Of a stretch of DNA of 64,000 nt, positions 43,964 to 57,013 are shown piece after piece. The DNA lies in contig OX344765.1 of the NCBI GenBank assembly GCA_947034895.1, positions 24,061,001 to 24,125,000 on the forward strand, written 5' to 3'. The translations under genes were made by a program, and so were the position numbers. Under the pieces are notes generated by a model. It was given only the letters and a program-made list of their open reading frames with translations. It was not told the DNA's origin and ran no database searches. How positions within the stretch are numbered: the stretch's first letter is position 1; each line of letters starts with the position of its first letter. The DNA is from Rhytidiadelphus loreus (taxonomy: Eukaryota > Streptophyta > Bryopsida > Hypnales > Hylocomiaceae).

Positions 43964-46900
43964 GTACCTTTGGAAGGTCTTTATGAAAGAGTTGTATACA
44001 CAATAGGTTCTGATTTGTTTTGACTAGCATATAGAAAATCAACAAAAAATCATGATGAAATCAACAAAAAAATCAACTGTTTTTTGTTATTTGAAGCAAT
44101 GTAATGACTATTTTCAATGATTTTTGAACTTTTTGTAAAAGCCAAAAAAATGTCTTTCTACTTTTGTTGATTTGAATAGTACAATGACCACCAAACCAAC
44201 AAAATTTTAAGGAACTTCTTCAAAAAAAAAATTGGAATCTTATTGGAACCTTTTCAAACCTTTTCACTCTACTTAGTCCATTCATAATATTTTGAAATAT
44301 TTTGGAATGTTCTTGTATTGTAGCAGTAGGGCAAGGTCAGTACATTGATGTCGAATAATTAATTAATCTTTGAAGCTTTGAAGCATGATTTCAAGCCATT
44401 AATGTCCACTTTGGGCCAAACCCTACCCAATTCAATATTTATTAGATACGATTCTTTTGAAATTTTTACCAAAGTTGTGTTTCACTACTAGCTTGATGCT
44501 AAGAAAATTTGAAACGAATCTAAGTTGCAATTAAAAAGTTATGTCTCAAGGTCATTTTTTTAGTTACATACAATTTTAGGTAGTGATGACAAATAGATCC
44601 AATTGGTCTGAAATTCTTTATACATACTTTCAACATGATTGTTAACATAATCCCAAAAGTTGAAAGGCATACAAACACACATTTTAAAAATTCAAGAAGA
44701 TTTCTAACCTAAAGTGCAAAATCTCAAGAAAATCAGATCTTGGATGTTTCTATATGTAAAAAATAGTATTTTAAAATAAAATAAAAACATCAAAATTAGT
44801 CATTTGCACCCCTTCTCTATAGAGATAGTCATTCACAAAACAACCACCAAAATAATATTTCACATGTTTCGGAATGCAAGTAAAAATAAGTTTACTTTGT
44901 GGACTTTCATAAAATATATAATTAATTCTTTTTATAATTCTTTTCAAGAATAGCTTCTAGCCTACTAAAAGACCATACCATCTAAATTTGTTTTTTTGTT
45001 TAGAAATAGTACTAAAAAAAAAAAACTTGCAAATGTGACAAAAATTGGAGGCTATTTTTAGACAATAAAATATTTTTGAAAAATGCCATAAGATTAGCCA
45101 AGGTGTATAATAGTCGCGAGTACCTTATTACAAGTATTGAGTCATTTGGAGCTAGAATGCAAAAATTATGGCCATAAAACAAATCAACATGTAAAATTTG
45201 ACACAAAATAGTACAAATGTTTTTTGCAATCACCCAATTCCAAATCTTGAAAGCAACAATATTCAATACTAAATACAAGGGCATACAATCTTTACACTGA
45301 CCTTTCTTGTTTCTTTAGCAATATAAAGTTTGAACAAACATAATAAATTGAAGAGTGAATACAACAAATGCAATGAAAACTCCCTACACAAAAGAGCAAG
45401 TAGCAAGAGGGGAGAGATGATGCCAAATGTTCAAATTCTAATACCAATGACAATAATTAGTTTACCTAGATTTTCTTATTTCATCTCCAAGTCTATCTAG
45501 ACCCTTCATAAACTTTATTCTCAAACCCAGGCTACAAATAGAAAAGTCAAGGCTAGTAATTTTGAGGTAATAATGTAGACTCCACCTTTTCAAGAATATA
45601 ACATTAATCTTGTGCTATCTTCATTCATCATGTGGATTTCTGCACAAGGGGTTGAACAAACAAAATTTTGATTTGTTCCAACACCAAAAAGCAATAAAAT
45701 GTTTTTTATTCTTTCAATTTGCATAAAAAAGGTAGAACTAGTTTAGTAATAATGTATACCAAAATTATGGTATAACCTTAGTTTAGATGTAGCTACAATT
45801 ATGATTCGATGTTATTATAAGTAGCATTTACATGATGATGTTTGAGTATGGACCAATTGATTAATTCAAAATACGCCAAAATTATTGATGTTCAATGTGT
45901 AGGGATTATTGTGTTGAACGGAAAGTTAACTTGTCAAATTTTCATATGTTTACCTAGTTTAGTATTGTGATACTTTAAATAAAATTATATAATCTATAAT
46001 AATTGAATAATGCCAATATAAAAAATAGAAATAGAAATCATCCAAACAAATTAACGAAATCCATTTATTCATTTTATATTTCAAAAATCCAATACTAAAT
46101 CTCTTATAAAAATTTATAACTGTATGAATTTCTTAATGAATTTCTTAATGATGATATAAATTAGTAGATGACAACAAATATTATAGAATTCATTAAATAT
46201 CTTTTCAATCCATTATATTGTGTACACATCAAGTTAGATTGCTTTCACATTTCAAGTGGTTATTACATGTAAAAATAACCATTTATCATCTACAACAAAG
46301 TCATTAGAAAAATTATATGTAAAGTAATTACAACCAATTTTGATTACATTACTAAAACTATCTTATATTTCTTGCCTAAAATCATTAGGAAAAGTTTGAG
46401 GTCTAAAAGAGGCTTCTAATTTTTTATTTTTGGTAGCCCTGTAGTGCAAGTACAGAAAAATAAAAAAATATGTTTTTAAAATTTTAAATGATTAAAATTA
46501 ATTTTTTAATATAAAAAAAAAAATTAAAAAAAATTGTTAGTTTGTCAGGGCGTTGACGTGGCACCAGTAGTACTACGTGGAAAACGGAAAAAAAGAATTC
46601 CCTAATTGCATTATGGAGAAACTCGCAGCCCTTTGCACGCCTTCAATTTTTTGTAATGATAACCCTTTAAACATGCTAATAACACTCTTCAACATGGAGG
46701 CATGTCATGAGAATTAGGTGGCGGAGGTAGCCATCACAACCCTAGGATGTGAAAGGAAAGACCACAATTGGGTATTTTGGATTGGGTAGGTGAATTAGTC
46801 CAAGTGGTAGAGGGACGCACCTCAAGCACGAAGGATGGCGACGTGAGTGGAAAATCAAGTCACCAAGTTTGGGAATCCATAGATGAGCATTGTAAGACCC

Positions 46901-47278
46901 CCAAAGCTAGACTAACTTAGAGATAGGAGGTCCTAAGCGTTAAATTAGTGTGACGCTTGTGATACTAACTTGTATGTTACAAATGTGCAGGTCTAGCTGC
47001 GTTATGGGACAACACAAGATATAACAACCTTGAAGATCGTTACTATGTGTACATGGTCAATTTTAAATATACCAATAATTAACATATTGAAAATTTATAG
47101 TTTATTCATACATAATCCAAAAAATAAAAACTCATTGAATCAACAATCCTCTTTTAATTGCAAAGAGAATTCAACTAAAGAAAGACAATTTAAAAATCAA
47201 AACCATGCTCATATATACATGTTCAGACGATTTGGTGTCAGTGTGTTTACCATCTGCCTGGTCATTGTCAATGTTATC
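43964..47278. other. AT-rich intergenic, no gene seen
   Basis: Over 3 kb without a frame, inverted pair or RNA gene that I can support. Confidence 0.5.
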
Positions 47279-47410
47279 CATCCATCCATCCCTCTGTCCG
47301 TCCATCCATCCGCCCGTCCGTCTCAGCTCCATCAGCACCCGTCAGCTCCCACGTGAGCACTCTGTCCGTCCGTCCGTCCCGAGCAGTCCACATCCATCCA
47401 TCCATAAATC
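47279..47410 (+). repeat. (CCAT)n/(CCGT)n compound microsatellite
   Basis: Two tracts of CCATCCATCCAT and GTCCGTCCGTCC separated by unique CAGCTCC text. A (CCAG)n tract follows at 47533-47555. They mark the edge of the GC-richer gene island. Confidence 0.85.
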
Positions 47411-47887
47411 ATCCGTCTAATCTAGTGTACACCTCTCTGGCCTGCACCAATTATTGTAACAAGCGGGCACTGATAGTAAGCTATAATGATGAAGGATTTT
47501 TATGATTTTTCAATTTCAGTTAGCAATGGCCTCCAGCCAGCCAGCCAGCCAGCCACAGGGACTGACTGACCTGGCCAGCAGGTGGGACACCCTGTATTTT
47601 GAATTATTTCATAATTTCTGGGCTTTTCTGCCCACCTGAAAATGGCAAAACTGCAACGTTCGAAAAGTAAAAAACACCCGGCTGAAAAAGTAAAAAGATT
47701 TCGTTCAAAGTAGCAAACTCTCCGTCATTACTCAGTCCTAGTCCTAGTCCTTCCTTGAGATGATTTATTAATTTATTAAAGTAAAGTTATTTGCACTCTA
47801 CGACACTACAGGTGAGCCTTTCTATGGGATTCCATTTGACCTTTTCCTACCTATTGCAGAAACGGCCAGTTCAACTGAACCCAATAG

Positions 47888-48112
47888 GGCCAGGGTGAAT
47901 TGACCCCCTCATTGCCCCTCCAGGGCAAACCCTGGAATTTTTTATTTGCAAGGCTTAATTTTTTTTGGAAATTCTGAATTCATATTTGCAATCAGAGGCC
48001 CCAAATTACTTGAAGGAGATGCAAGAATTACCAAAAAATTGGCACAACATAGGGGGCTTTTTTTTCAAACCTAAGTTGACCGGGGCAATGAGGGGGTCAA
48101 TTCTCCCTGCGC
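47888..48112. mobile_element. 225-bp MITE with 9-bp target duplication (Mutator-like)
   Basis: Ends GGCCAGGGTGAATTGACCCC and, inverted, GCGCAGGGAGAATTGACCCC continue as a near-perfect inverted repeat of about 30 bp through CTCATTGCCCC. A perfect 9-bp direct repeat ACCCAATAG lies at 47879-47887 and 48113-48121. The 9-bp duplication points to a Mutator-like superfamily. It lies about 2.5 kb upstream of the EF-hand/TPR start codon. The 73-codon frame overlapping it is chance. Confidence 0.9.
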
Positions 48113-48548
48113 ACCCAATAGAGCCAAAAGAAAGTCTGAATTTGGATATCTTCAAGATCAAATTGAAAAGGATAAAAAATATTTAGACCAATAGCAATGG
48201 GTAACTTATTACTCTACTTCTGAACCCAGAACGACGTACAGTATAGTAATAAGTTAGTGCGCATTCAATACTTTCTGCAAAATATTTGGATTTTTTTATT
48301 TCATTATAATTTTTAGAAAAAAAATCTTACTACTGTAGTGTGAGAATTTACTCTTACCAAACTGCGTATTGGCTCTGTACTGTACTGGATTGTCGGTCTC
48401 ATCCGAAATACCAGATCCTAGAATAGAATTTAAAAATAAAAATTTAAACAGTAAATAGCTTTACATATCACCGCGCGAATTTTTGTGGCTGTCCTCTGGG
48501 AACAATCATGTAATCCAACACGTTCTCAGTGCTCGTTCCCAGTACGCC

Positions 48549-48868
48549 ACCGGCGCGGTCGGTCATTTGGCCGACACAGCTGGCCGCACGCTCGACATTC
48601 GGTAGAGCCAAACATAGGAACTAGGTTTACGGCTTGCCTGGGAGGTTTACAGGCGTGATTAGTGCGCTGGCAAGTAACTAATCGTTGGAATCGGTCAGTT
48701 AGTCAGCCTTCGTGGCTACCGGTGTGTCCGGTTACATGGCCGACACAGCTGGCTGACCGCACGCTCGATCAAGGGTGAGGGGTTTAAAAAGCCTAATCAC
48801 GATTAGGACCGAATTTAATCAAGGTTAGAATAGGGATTAGTGAGCTGGCAAGGCAACTAATCGTGAGA
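48549..48868 (+). repeat. Promoter-proximal direct duplication, two ~140-bp copies
   Basis: Copy 1 (48549-48688) and copy 2 (48719-48868) both run ACCGG, GGCCGACACAGCTGGC, CCGCACGCTCGA, a diverged centre, GATTAGTG-GCTGGCAAG, AACTAATCGT. The copies are offset by about 170 bp and lie just upstream of the probable 5' end of the EF-hand/TPR gene, so they could be duplicated cis elements. The conserved CAGCTG and GATTAGT/ACTAATC parts are the best candidates. Confidence 0.85.
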
Positions 48869-50630
48869 AGGGGTCCTTGTGGCAGCATGCTCCGTCGTCG
48901 TGCCTCGGTATAGGGCTTTCCCTTCCCTTCTGCGGGTTTTGCTGTCGGAGTTCGCCCCGGCCTGCGGATTTCGTCTCGATTGGCGTGCGTGAGCTTACGA
49001 TTTTCAGACTCCGGTGAGCGAATCTGTCATTTCTGGACGTTTTGTGACCGTTTTTGGTTGCGGGATGGGCGAAAAGCTCATTTCGTTGGGACTGATGAGA
49101 GCTTGGAGTGAGGTATGGCGATTGATCTGTGTCGTCTGGGAGTGTGTGTCTGTTTCCATTTCGTGACGTTCCTTTGGTGTAGTACCTTCCCTTGTGTAGG
49201 GTTAGTGGTGGAGTGAGCTCGCTCTACTGCTCGCTTGCTTTCAGTGACATTTGGAGGGGGAAGAATGCCGTTGTGGTCAGTAGCGAATGGAGAAGGAGGT
49301 TGCATTCGCGAGACCATGTTGGTGTTGGACGTGACCGAGAGAGGTGATTATTTGCATTGCTCGTCAGTGTGCTATTATTCGACACGTTTTATTGTAGCGA
49401 ATGCGCGGGTGACTCGGTCGTAAGCTCTGTTTTCCACTATGCGTCGAGATATCGGCAGCATGCTGCTCGTGCGGAGGTGACGAGGAGGTTAGGTTTACAG
49501 AGATTGTCAGCGTGGAAGGATTTTTCTCGGGACATTTTGTTACTACAACAGCCCTTGAGTAACGTGTATTGACGAGGTTTTCTGTAGCGTTTTTGTGACG
49601 AGACGCAGCTGAGTTGGAAGATGTAGAGCTTGCATGCTGCAGAGAGTGTTTTAGTTCCCCCATGTTCTGGGCCGTTTGGTAGGACTTGAGAGGATCCAAG
49701 TTTGGTTTATGTAACAACGCATGAGTTATTGTGAGTGTTAATTTGTTCCTTCTGTTAGGCGTGTTTAGTTTATCAACGGGTTACGGAACTGTAGCTCTTT
49801 TTGTAACGGGTTCGGGTCGCTTTTGCTTTGTCCAACCATGTCCCTTTATATTGTTTGAGTATTTGTAGATTGCAACTACTTTTGTCTCGGTTATTTTGGA
49901 ACTGGATGCTCCACATGAGGTGTCTTTGTCGTTACTATATGTACTTCTCTTTGTACTTGTCATATCCATTTAACGTCGTTTAGTCTCCTTTTCTCATTTC
50001 ATAGTGCTTGTGTCCTTGTCGAATTATCGAAGATTTTCACCACAGGCAATCCTTTATTGTAGTAATCAATGCACTGCGAGAAACTATTCATTGTCAGATT
50101 TCACGTGCAAGGCTATTTAGGCCCTGCATGCTGTCCGGGTCGATGTCCGATCATTTCGCGTGGAAGACGTCCTTTCTTACGATTGTTTTAAAACTGTTGT
50201 GGAAGGTTGGATTTCCAATTTTGAGCTTTTGGAGTTTGTTTTTCCTGTATGTTAATCATATGGTTTGTTGTCTATGGTTGCTTTCATTGGCTCATTGACT
50301 TGCCTTCTGGAATCACACAGTAGCAATTTAGAGATTTTCCGACATGTATGATTCCATATGTATTTATAGTCTTCTGTATGTGTGCGCAGGATTAATTGGG
50401 TGCAATCACAAGACCACAGCTACGGACGTGCACAAGACGATTATCTTTCTAAGCGTTTGTTGATAAAATTTCTCTTTCTGACTTTTCAAACGAGTGACCC
50501 TTCATCCTCTCTGGAAGAAATTCTGGTTATTACCGGGTACAACTTTGGATTTGGTCCTTGAAGCACTCAAACGCCACACCATTTCTTCTCGTACGCATCA
50601 TTAATAGTTGATACAGAAGCAAAATTAAGG
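48869..50630 (+). promoter_or_regulatory. Promoter and 5' leader of the EF-hand/TPR gene, probable leader intron
   Basis: GC rises sharply at about 48880 (TCCGTCGTCGTGCCTCGG), as at a gene start. A donor CCG/GTGAGCG near 49013 and an acceptor TGTGCGCAG ending at 50389 would remove a ~1.4-kb leader intron; the last ~240 bases before the ATG would be leader exon 2. The T-rich content and lack of a conserved frame between 49.0 and 50.39 kb fit an intron. Small frames here (49.08-50.3 kb) are not supported as genes. Needs transcript data. Confidence 0.4.
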
Positions 50631-53600
50631 ATGGAAAACGGTCAGGAGACAAGTATCAGGTCTTTAAAAGTTCGAGGCATTTTCAACCAATTCGACCGAA
50701 ATGAAGATGGACACCTTAACAGGAACGAAATGGCGCACTTGGTGATTGCTGTCAATCCCCGGGTCAAGTTCAGTAAAGAGCAGATCGAGGCCATTCTTGA
50801 CGAAGTGTTCAGAACTTATGGCGAATTTATCGATGGGGTCAAAGGTTTGAGCTTTGAGGGCTTGTTACGGACTTATGATGATGGAGCTGGTGATGTGGAC
50901 AGGGATTTCGATGCCCTGGGATTGCAATTACAATCACCTGTTAAGCAAGCCGTGGAAGAATCACCTACATTGCTTGCAGAAACTCCTATTGCTGAACCTA
51001 GTCCTCGGCCTAAGGCATCACCTACCGTTGAGCCTTCTGCATCAGTGGCGAAACCCCCGTCATCGATTGCAAATGAAAGTACGGGCCCTGGGAGCAGGAG
51101 GATATCCAGGATTCCTGAATGGGCCAAGGCTCAAAACAATGGAATCGAATTTGAGAATACCTTTCAGTTGTTAGAGGACTTGGAGATATCGCTGAAGAAG
51201 CAAGACATGAAAATCGAGGGTAAGCGAAAGCAGCGAGAGGACAAGAAGGGGGCTGGATTGAATGGTCTGGATTCAACAAACTGGGAAGACAGCACGGAGC
51301 AAGGTGAAGGGACTAGGGGGCCACGTGGGGAGGGAGTGTTGGGGGCAGATTTTGGCGTTTTTAAAAAGGAACTTACGGATTTGCGTGAGAAAGCGGGGAA
51401 AGCGCATACTCCAGATGAGGCATTTGATGGTCACATGGCCATGGGGAAAAGTTTATTTGAACGTCGCTGGCACGAAGAAGCTCTAATCAGCTTTAGACTG
51501 GCTGTTCAGCTGAAGCCACAGGATGTGCGGTCTCATTTCTTAGTGGGCAATGCACTTTATTCTCTTGGTCAGTACAAGGACGCCTGGATGTCGTATCAGA
51601 AGGCACTTGAGGCAGGAGAAGAGAATGCTCAGGAGTGGGAGGGTATTCTTCCACAGGTAAAGAAATATTCTTCTGGCCTGCCATCTTTCTGCGTGGGAGT
51701 CGCACCCTTCTCTAATGCGCAAGTAGATTAGACAGTTCTATATTATCATAGTCACATGTTTTATTTTCTGATTTAGTAATTAATGATCAGTAACTTGAGT
51801 TGTTAATTCCTCCCCGGCTTCTGAAAGTTGGTGATAATGATACTGTTTAATGTCGAGTTTCATTTTTATCTTCCCTTGGTGAGGTTTAGTGGAATTTTGG
51901 AGATCCTGTACTTTTTCTCAATGATGCCATCTGTGCCTTTGCCAGGTACATGTCAATCTCGGAATTGCCCTCGAGGGGGAGGGTATGCTGATGTGTGCGT
52001 GTGATCATTATCGAGAGGCAGCTATACTCAACCCTCGTCACTATCGTGCGTTGAAACTGTTGGGAAGTGCCCTGTTTGGATTGGGTGAATACCGAGCAGC
52101 TCAAAAATGTCTTGAAGAAGCATTGGTTTTAGAACCAAATTATCCAGATGCTCATTGTGACCTTGGTTCAGCTCTACATGCTGTTCATGAAGATGAGCTG
52201 GCCATTTCGGAGTACCAAAAGGCTATTGATTTGAAGCCCAACCATGTGGATGCACTCTACAACCTGGGTGGATTATTGAAAGATTCTGAAAGGTTAGAAC
52301 TCTTGAGCATAATCTGGAAATGCAATCAGCAGGCTGCTTTAGGTTCATAGGGAGAACCTGTAATTGTGACACTTTTTTTAACTCGTTAAGACTACTTGAT
52401 GCAGGTACAAAAGGGCTGCTGAAATGTATGCAAATGTGCTTCAGCTAAGGCCCCGTGACTGGAGAGCGCAGCTGAACCGCGCAGTCTGCTTGTTGGGAGA
52501 TGGAGAGCAAGAGGAGGCTAAGAAGGCGTTTAAGGAGGCTTTCAGAATGACTAATCGCTTGGATATCTATGATGCCGTCAAGCATTTGAAGCAGAGCGAG
52601 AAACGGCCAAAGAATCTAAACGCAGTAGTAGCAAGTGCTGAGCAGAGTGCCACTGGTCGGCGCACCCTTACACATGGTATGCATTCCCTTCATAGCTGAT
52701 GTTGTCTGGTATTAAAAACTTGGTTTTGCAGCAGAGCTGTCAAGTTGTTCCAAGCGACTCGGCAAATTCTATATCCTGCATTTTCAATATGTGTGGGTCA
52801 TTTATAACCAGTTGAAAAGCCCACGTCGTGGCTTATAACATCCTGGCTGTGTTCCCTTGTTGGATGCATACGTCAGGCTTACTATTCGTGTTCAAGCTTT
52901 GCCTCTTGATTTATTGCGGTTCAAATGCATGATCAAGTTCTGTGAACAATATCATTGATCTGTTATTTTTGACCCTTCACTCCCTCAGATCCGAGCTTTG
53001 TTCAAGTGGATAGGACCCGATTCAGGCAGGCAAACAATAACACAACACCACGGGAATATTTGGGTTGCGCACTCAACATCCGCAAATTTCAGAAACACAC
53101 AAGACTCAACACTTGTGACATTAACACATTATCAGCGGAGATAGATAAGAGTGGGTATCTTCCTGTAGAGAAAACTGGTGCCCCACCCTCTCAAAATGAA
53201 AAAGTGGTTCGTAAGGCTGAACTGGAGAAAATTTTACCTCGTCTCATCCAAAACCTCAATCCAGAAACCTTTCAGGTCTGCTAATCCTACCCTGGTAAAG
53301 TTGTTCACTTCACTTTATGTAAATTAGTGCACTTTTTGGTGAGTTATCAATTTCTGTTGTTGTTCTTGTCTGTATATTCCAAGGTCTTCCACATTTCAGG
53401 ATTATGCCTATTGCAGCCTGTTAGTGCTATGTTGGTTAAGCACTTATTGAGGGTGTATTTTGGCTGCAGAGTGCTGTAAGAGCCATAAACGAGCGCATCT
53501 TGTCTGTTCTAGACCGAAGTGGGTCAGGCAGAGTCGACGTTGGCATGTTCTTTGCAGTGCTGGCTCCTATCTGTGTAGGTCCAGAGGACAAGAGGAAGCG

Positions 53601-54297
53601 ACTGGTCTTCGATATCCTCAGGAGACGAGTATCGTTCCCTAAGGAGGGTGTTGCTCCCAATGCAGATGTAAAGCACTATATGAAATTCCTGCGTGCAATC
53701 TACCTTCCTACTCAGGTAAAATTTCCAGATCTCATTGGAAGTATCACGAACAGCTATGTTCTTTTAATCTACTTCTTTTTCCGACTTGCTATTGTAGTGT
53801 CGTCAGCATGTTTTGAATTAGACAAGTTTGATTTCTCCGTTTTGATACTGTTGGATATGTTTAGCTAGATAGTAATCTTCTCATTCTATGCTGAACTGTT
53901 TTCTTTCTCTCAGGGCACAAGTGAGCTGGCAGAGATGCACGGTGAGGACGACAAGGTGCAGGTTTCATATCCAGAGTTCAGGGGCATGTTTGATGATCCC
54001 AACTGGGGTTTTGGCATCTTGAGCACTTTGGTGAAACTTGAACAAGGTGACCGTGTGCGTCACGATGGGGTCCATTGTGCGGCCTGTGACTATGTCATAA
54101 TCGGACCAAGGTTTAAAGAAACGACCAAGAAGTTCAGCTTGTGTTCCATTTGCTACAGTGAGGGGAATATTCCAACGAACATGAAACTGGATGAGTATGT
54201 ATTTAAGGAGTACGGCACTGAGGCCGAAGCGACCTGGGATCGATTCAACATCTTTGGTAGCAGGAAGCAACTCAACTCACAACCTCAGGCTGTGTAG
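50631..54297 (+). CDS. EF-hand / TPR / ZZ-type zinc-finger calcium-binding protein (At1g05150/At2g32450 family)
   Basis: Six exons, all with GT...AG introns and phase-matched joins: 50631-51656, 51946-52292, 52405-52676, 52989-53275, 53470-53715, 53914-54297. They give 853 residues, close to the ~800 of the Arabidopsis homologues. The start ATG opens MENGQETSIRSLKVRGIF. Domains in order: a canonical EF-hand loop at residues 22-33 (D22, N24, D26, G27, L29, E33); a Pro/Ser/Ala-rich linker (~95-160); TPR repeats from about 260 to 500 (FLVGNALYSLGQYKDAWMSY, LLGSALFGLGEYRAAQKCLE, ALYNLGGLLKD); a second EF-like loop LDRSGSGRVDVGMF in exon 5, lacking the final Glu; and a Cys-pair finger (C781, C784, C803, C806) with the ZZ pattern before the C terminus. 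The family is annotated as calcium-binding TPR proteins of poorly known function; TPRs suggest protein partners and the EF-hand suggests calcium control. The exon structure is intact, so the gene is probably functional. Confidence 0.93.
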
Positions 54298-55387
54298 ACT
54301 GTAGCAGCTGAACCTATTCAGTCTCTTAGTATCAATCCACGCTACTCACGCATACATGAGCTATAAGTGAACAGCAAATTTTCAGTATATTGTGCCTCTC
54401 TACGATCAACGACGAACTTTTGTAGACTGCTTGTTCCGTAGCACCTACAAACTCAAGAGAGCGTACGGACGGCAAAAACTGTGGAGAGGAGAACGCTTTG
54501 GGGATCCTACAAGGTAGTTCGCTTGGCAGTTGACGTTGGAGCCTGTTTGTTCTCTAATGTTGTTGATCCTTTGGTAGCTTAGTGTGAAAGATAATTTGGC
54601 TTTTGCTAGTGCGCTAGCGTCATGTAGATGAAACTGTTCTCGCTCAATCATGTGTATAGTTGGCTTGTCGATAGGATTGTCCTGCAAAATTCTTTGCGTT
54701 AATGTTAGACTTTGAGTTAGAATTACCTTTCTATAGAGGTCCGCGCCTGTACTAGTATTTTTCATACTTAGACTTCAGCACTTTTGACAATACTTATTTC
54801 TGGCACAAGTTGGTATAGTAGTGTGGTTGTGTCTGTCTGTCTTTGCAGTTAATCAATATTTATCACCTGGCCTCATGTGATTGGAATTGTTTGCAGTTTT
54901 GCAGTTCTCTTGTAATTAGTTTGCTGCTTAGTTTGAACTGGAACCGTGTCACGGCCGCCGTGGAAGTAAGTGTCCGATGGATCCTTCTATGCAAGACTGC
55001 AGTTGTTCATCCTTGGAAGGTTGTGTGAAAAGGGGAGGTCTTGCACAGTATCGTTACCTTGACCACCAATGAGTGCTCTCGAGTGCTCTTGGGTTTTCTA
55101 AAGCAAATGATTCACAGGGTACCCAAAAGCCGCAGTGACCAGTCCGGCCTTCCAGGGTTAAGTGAGTGTTCTGTTTGTAAATATTCTCTTATCTGTCAAG
55201 TTATTATGTGCACATGGATACTGCTATTGTACAGTACTACTGAACAGCATGATGATGATGTTTTATCTCAGTGTTTGGTTTGTTGTTGGTGTAACACGTC
55301 TGGTCCCCTGTTTTGTAATGATTTGGATGCGTGGCTCTATGCTTGGTTCATGCTTTTGAGAGCAAGGAATGTCTTTTGGCATTTTAT
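54298..55387 (+). other. 3' flank of the EF-hand/TPR gene, no second gene seen
   Basis: Base composition stays gene-like to about 55060, which fits a long 3' UTR or a non-coding downstream exon. Frames are short and without recognisable content. Confidence 0.35.
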
Positions 55388-56173
55388 TTAACCCCGGAAA
55401 ATCCGAAGGCCTTTTTTCCTTCAAAAACCATTCAAAATTGTCCATTCTATTGCAAAGAGCAAAAAGTTTTTGAAACTTGTTTATTTGTGTATCTAATTGT
55501 AGGATTCAGACTAGTATAAGAATGTGTAGAAGCAATTTCAGAAAACTTGAGTGAATTGCAAGAAATTTGCATAGTGATAGTCTAGAAAAAACATTCAAAA
55601 AAGGAACACTTTATTTTCACTCATTAAAATAATGTTAAGTAGAAGTAGATTCAAGATTGAATAGAAAACTCAACTATTTATAGCTCTGATGGAATTGAAT
55701 CACACCAATTTCAATGGTGAGATTGTCCTAGCAAGGGATCTTAACCTTCATTTAAAATTTTTATTTTTTTAAATCTTGAAAATTGAATTTAGAAATGAAT
55801 CCTACGAGTTATTTTTTCAAGAAAAAGTTCTAATTGATTAAAAACAAGATTGTCCATAATGTTCACATAACAAATCCAAATGGAATGAATAAAAGATTTC
55901 CATGTAAATAAATATACAATCTATGGAAAATGGATTTAAGAAAATTTAAAAATAGGGTTTTTTTCCTACCTACCCAAATTAAAATTTGGGCTTATTGTGC
56001 CGTAATTTTTGCTCCCAGACATTGATTGAAATAAAAATTATATTTTCAGAAAGATAATGTGTTTTCCTATCTTTTCAAAAAGTTTCAAAAAATCACAAGA
56101 AATATTGAAACTATAAGAATATGTCCAAAATTTGTTTTGTCCTTTGTAGAGACAACGGGACTTTAGGGGTTAA
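55388..56173 (+). mobile_element. TTAACCCCTAAA-family element, copy 5
   Basis: Ends TTAACCCCGGAAAATCC and GGGACTTTAGGGGTTAA. The interior is collinear with 46-780 (CTATTGCAAAGAGCAAAAAG, AAGTAGAAGTAGATTCAAGA, TAACAAATCCAAATGGAATG). Flanking GGCATTTTA and GGTATTTTT agree at 7 of 9 positions, a possible worn target duplication of about 9 bp. It sits about 1.1 kb past the gene's stop codon. Confidence 0.75.
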
Positions 56174-56457
56174 GGTATTTTTGTGATCCTTGTAAAGGAG
56201 AGTGCTAGTATATGAGCATAGAATCTATGAGTTCATGAGCCTAAGAGTTTATATCATAGATATATTTAATAATTAAATAATCTGACTGGCTGGTCATGGT
56301 TCGTAGCATGGGGATTCATGGCTAAATGGTCTCTCAGAGGCCTCATTTCTTCCCTAATGTGGATCTTCCCATGAAGATGATCTTGCAAGTCATTGCAATT
56401 CTAGAAGATATTTAACCCCTAAAAGACCAACTGAAGGCACATTTGGGGCAGAATTTG

Positions 56458-57013
56458 CTCGGGGGGGTCATTTAGAGTGTCTATTAGAAACCACGTGCGA
56501 ACAAAACTTTGGCCCCCCTATATACTTTTTGAATTTTAAATAAAACAAAATTAAAAAAAATGAATAAATTTTCCTACTTTGAAAGTTTATGTTTTGAATT
56601 ATTGATATTTTTATTTGTTAATAATAATTAGTTACAAATTTTTGAAGTAAAAAGATACACTGTAGAACTGAAAAACAACTTTCACCCCCCTATATTATAT
56701 AAGAAAAAATTGTCTAAAAAATGAACAAAAAATTCCTAAAAATAACTCATTATTGAAAGCTCATTTTGAGTTGAATGTTGACTGCTAAATGTGTCCTCTA
56801 TAATTATTTGAGTTGAAAAACATGAGTCATTTTAGTTCATTTTCAACCTCTTTTAGAAATCATTTCATATTTTATTTGAGTTGGAAATTTTGGCAATAGA
56901 AAGCTATAGTCATTATTAAACAATGTTCAAAATTTTAGGTTGAAATTATAGTTTATTAGAAACCACTTGTTCGCACGTGGTTTGTTATAGTAGAACAAAG
57001 TGCACCCCCCGAG
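56458..57013. mobile_element. Nested 556-bp MITE, CTCGGGGGG ends, perfect 8-bp target duplication
   Basis: The left end CTCGGGGGGGTCATTTAGAG and the right end, inverted, CTCGGGGGGTGCACTTTGTT are followed on both sides by an inverted ACCACGTGCGAACA. A perfect 8-bp direct repeat AGAATTTG flanks it (56450-56457 and 57014-57021), consistent with a hAT-type element. The ends differ from the CAGGGC ends of the autonomous-size hAT at 9.1 kb, so a different transposase is implied. AT-rich and non-coding inside. Confidence 0.88.

Noticed and set aside
48890..50300. Several 60-117 codon frames upstream of the EF-hand/TPR gene
   Set aside because: Short, on both strands, with no recognisable content; the region is better explained as promoter plus leader intron.
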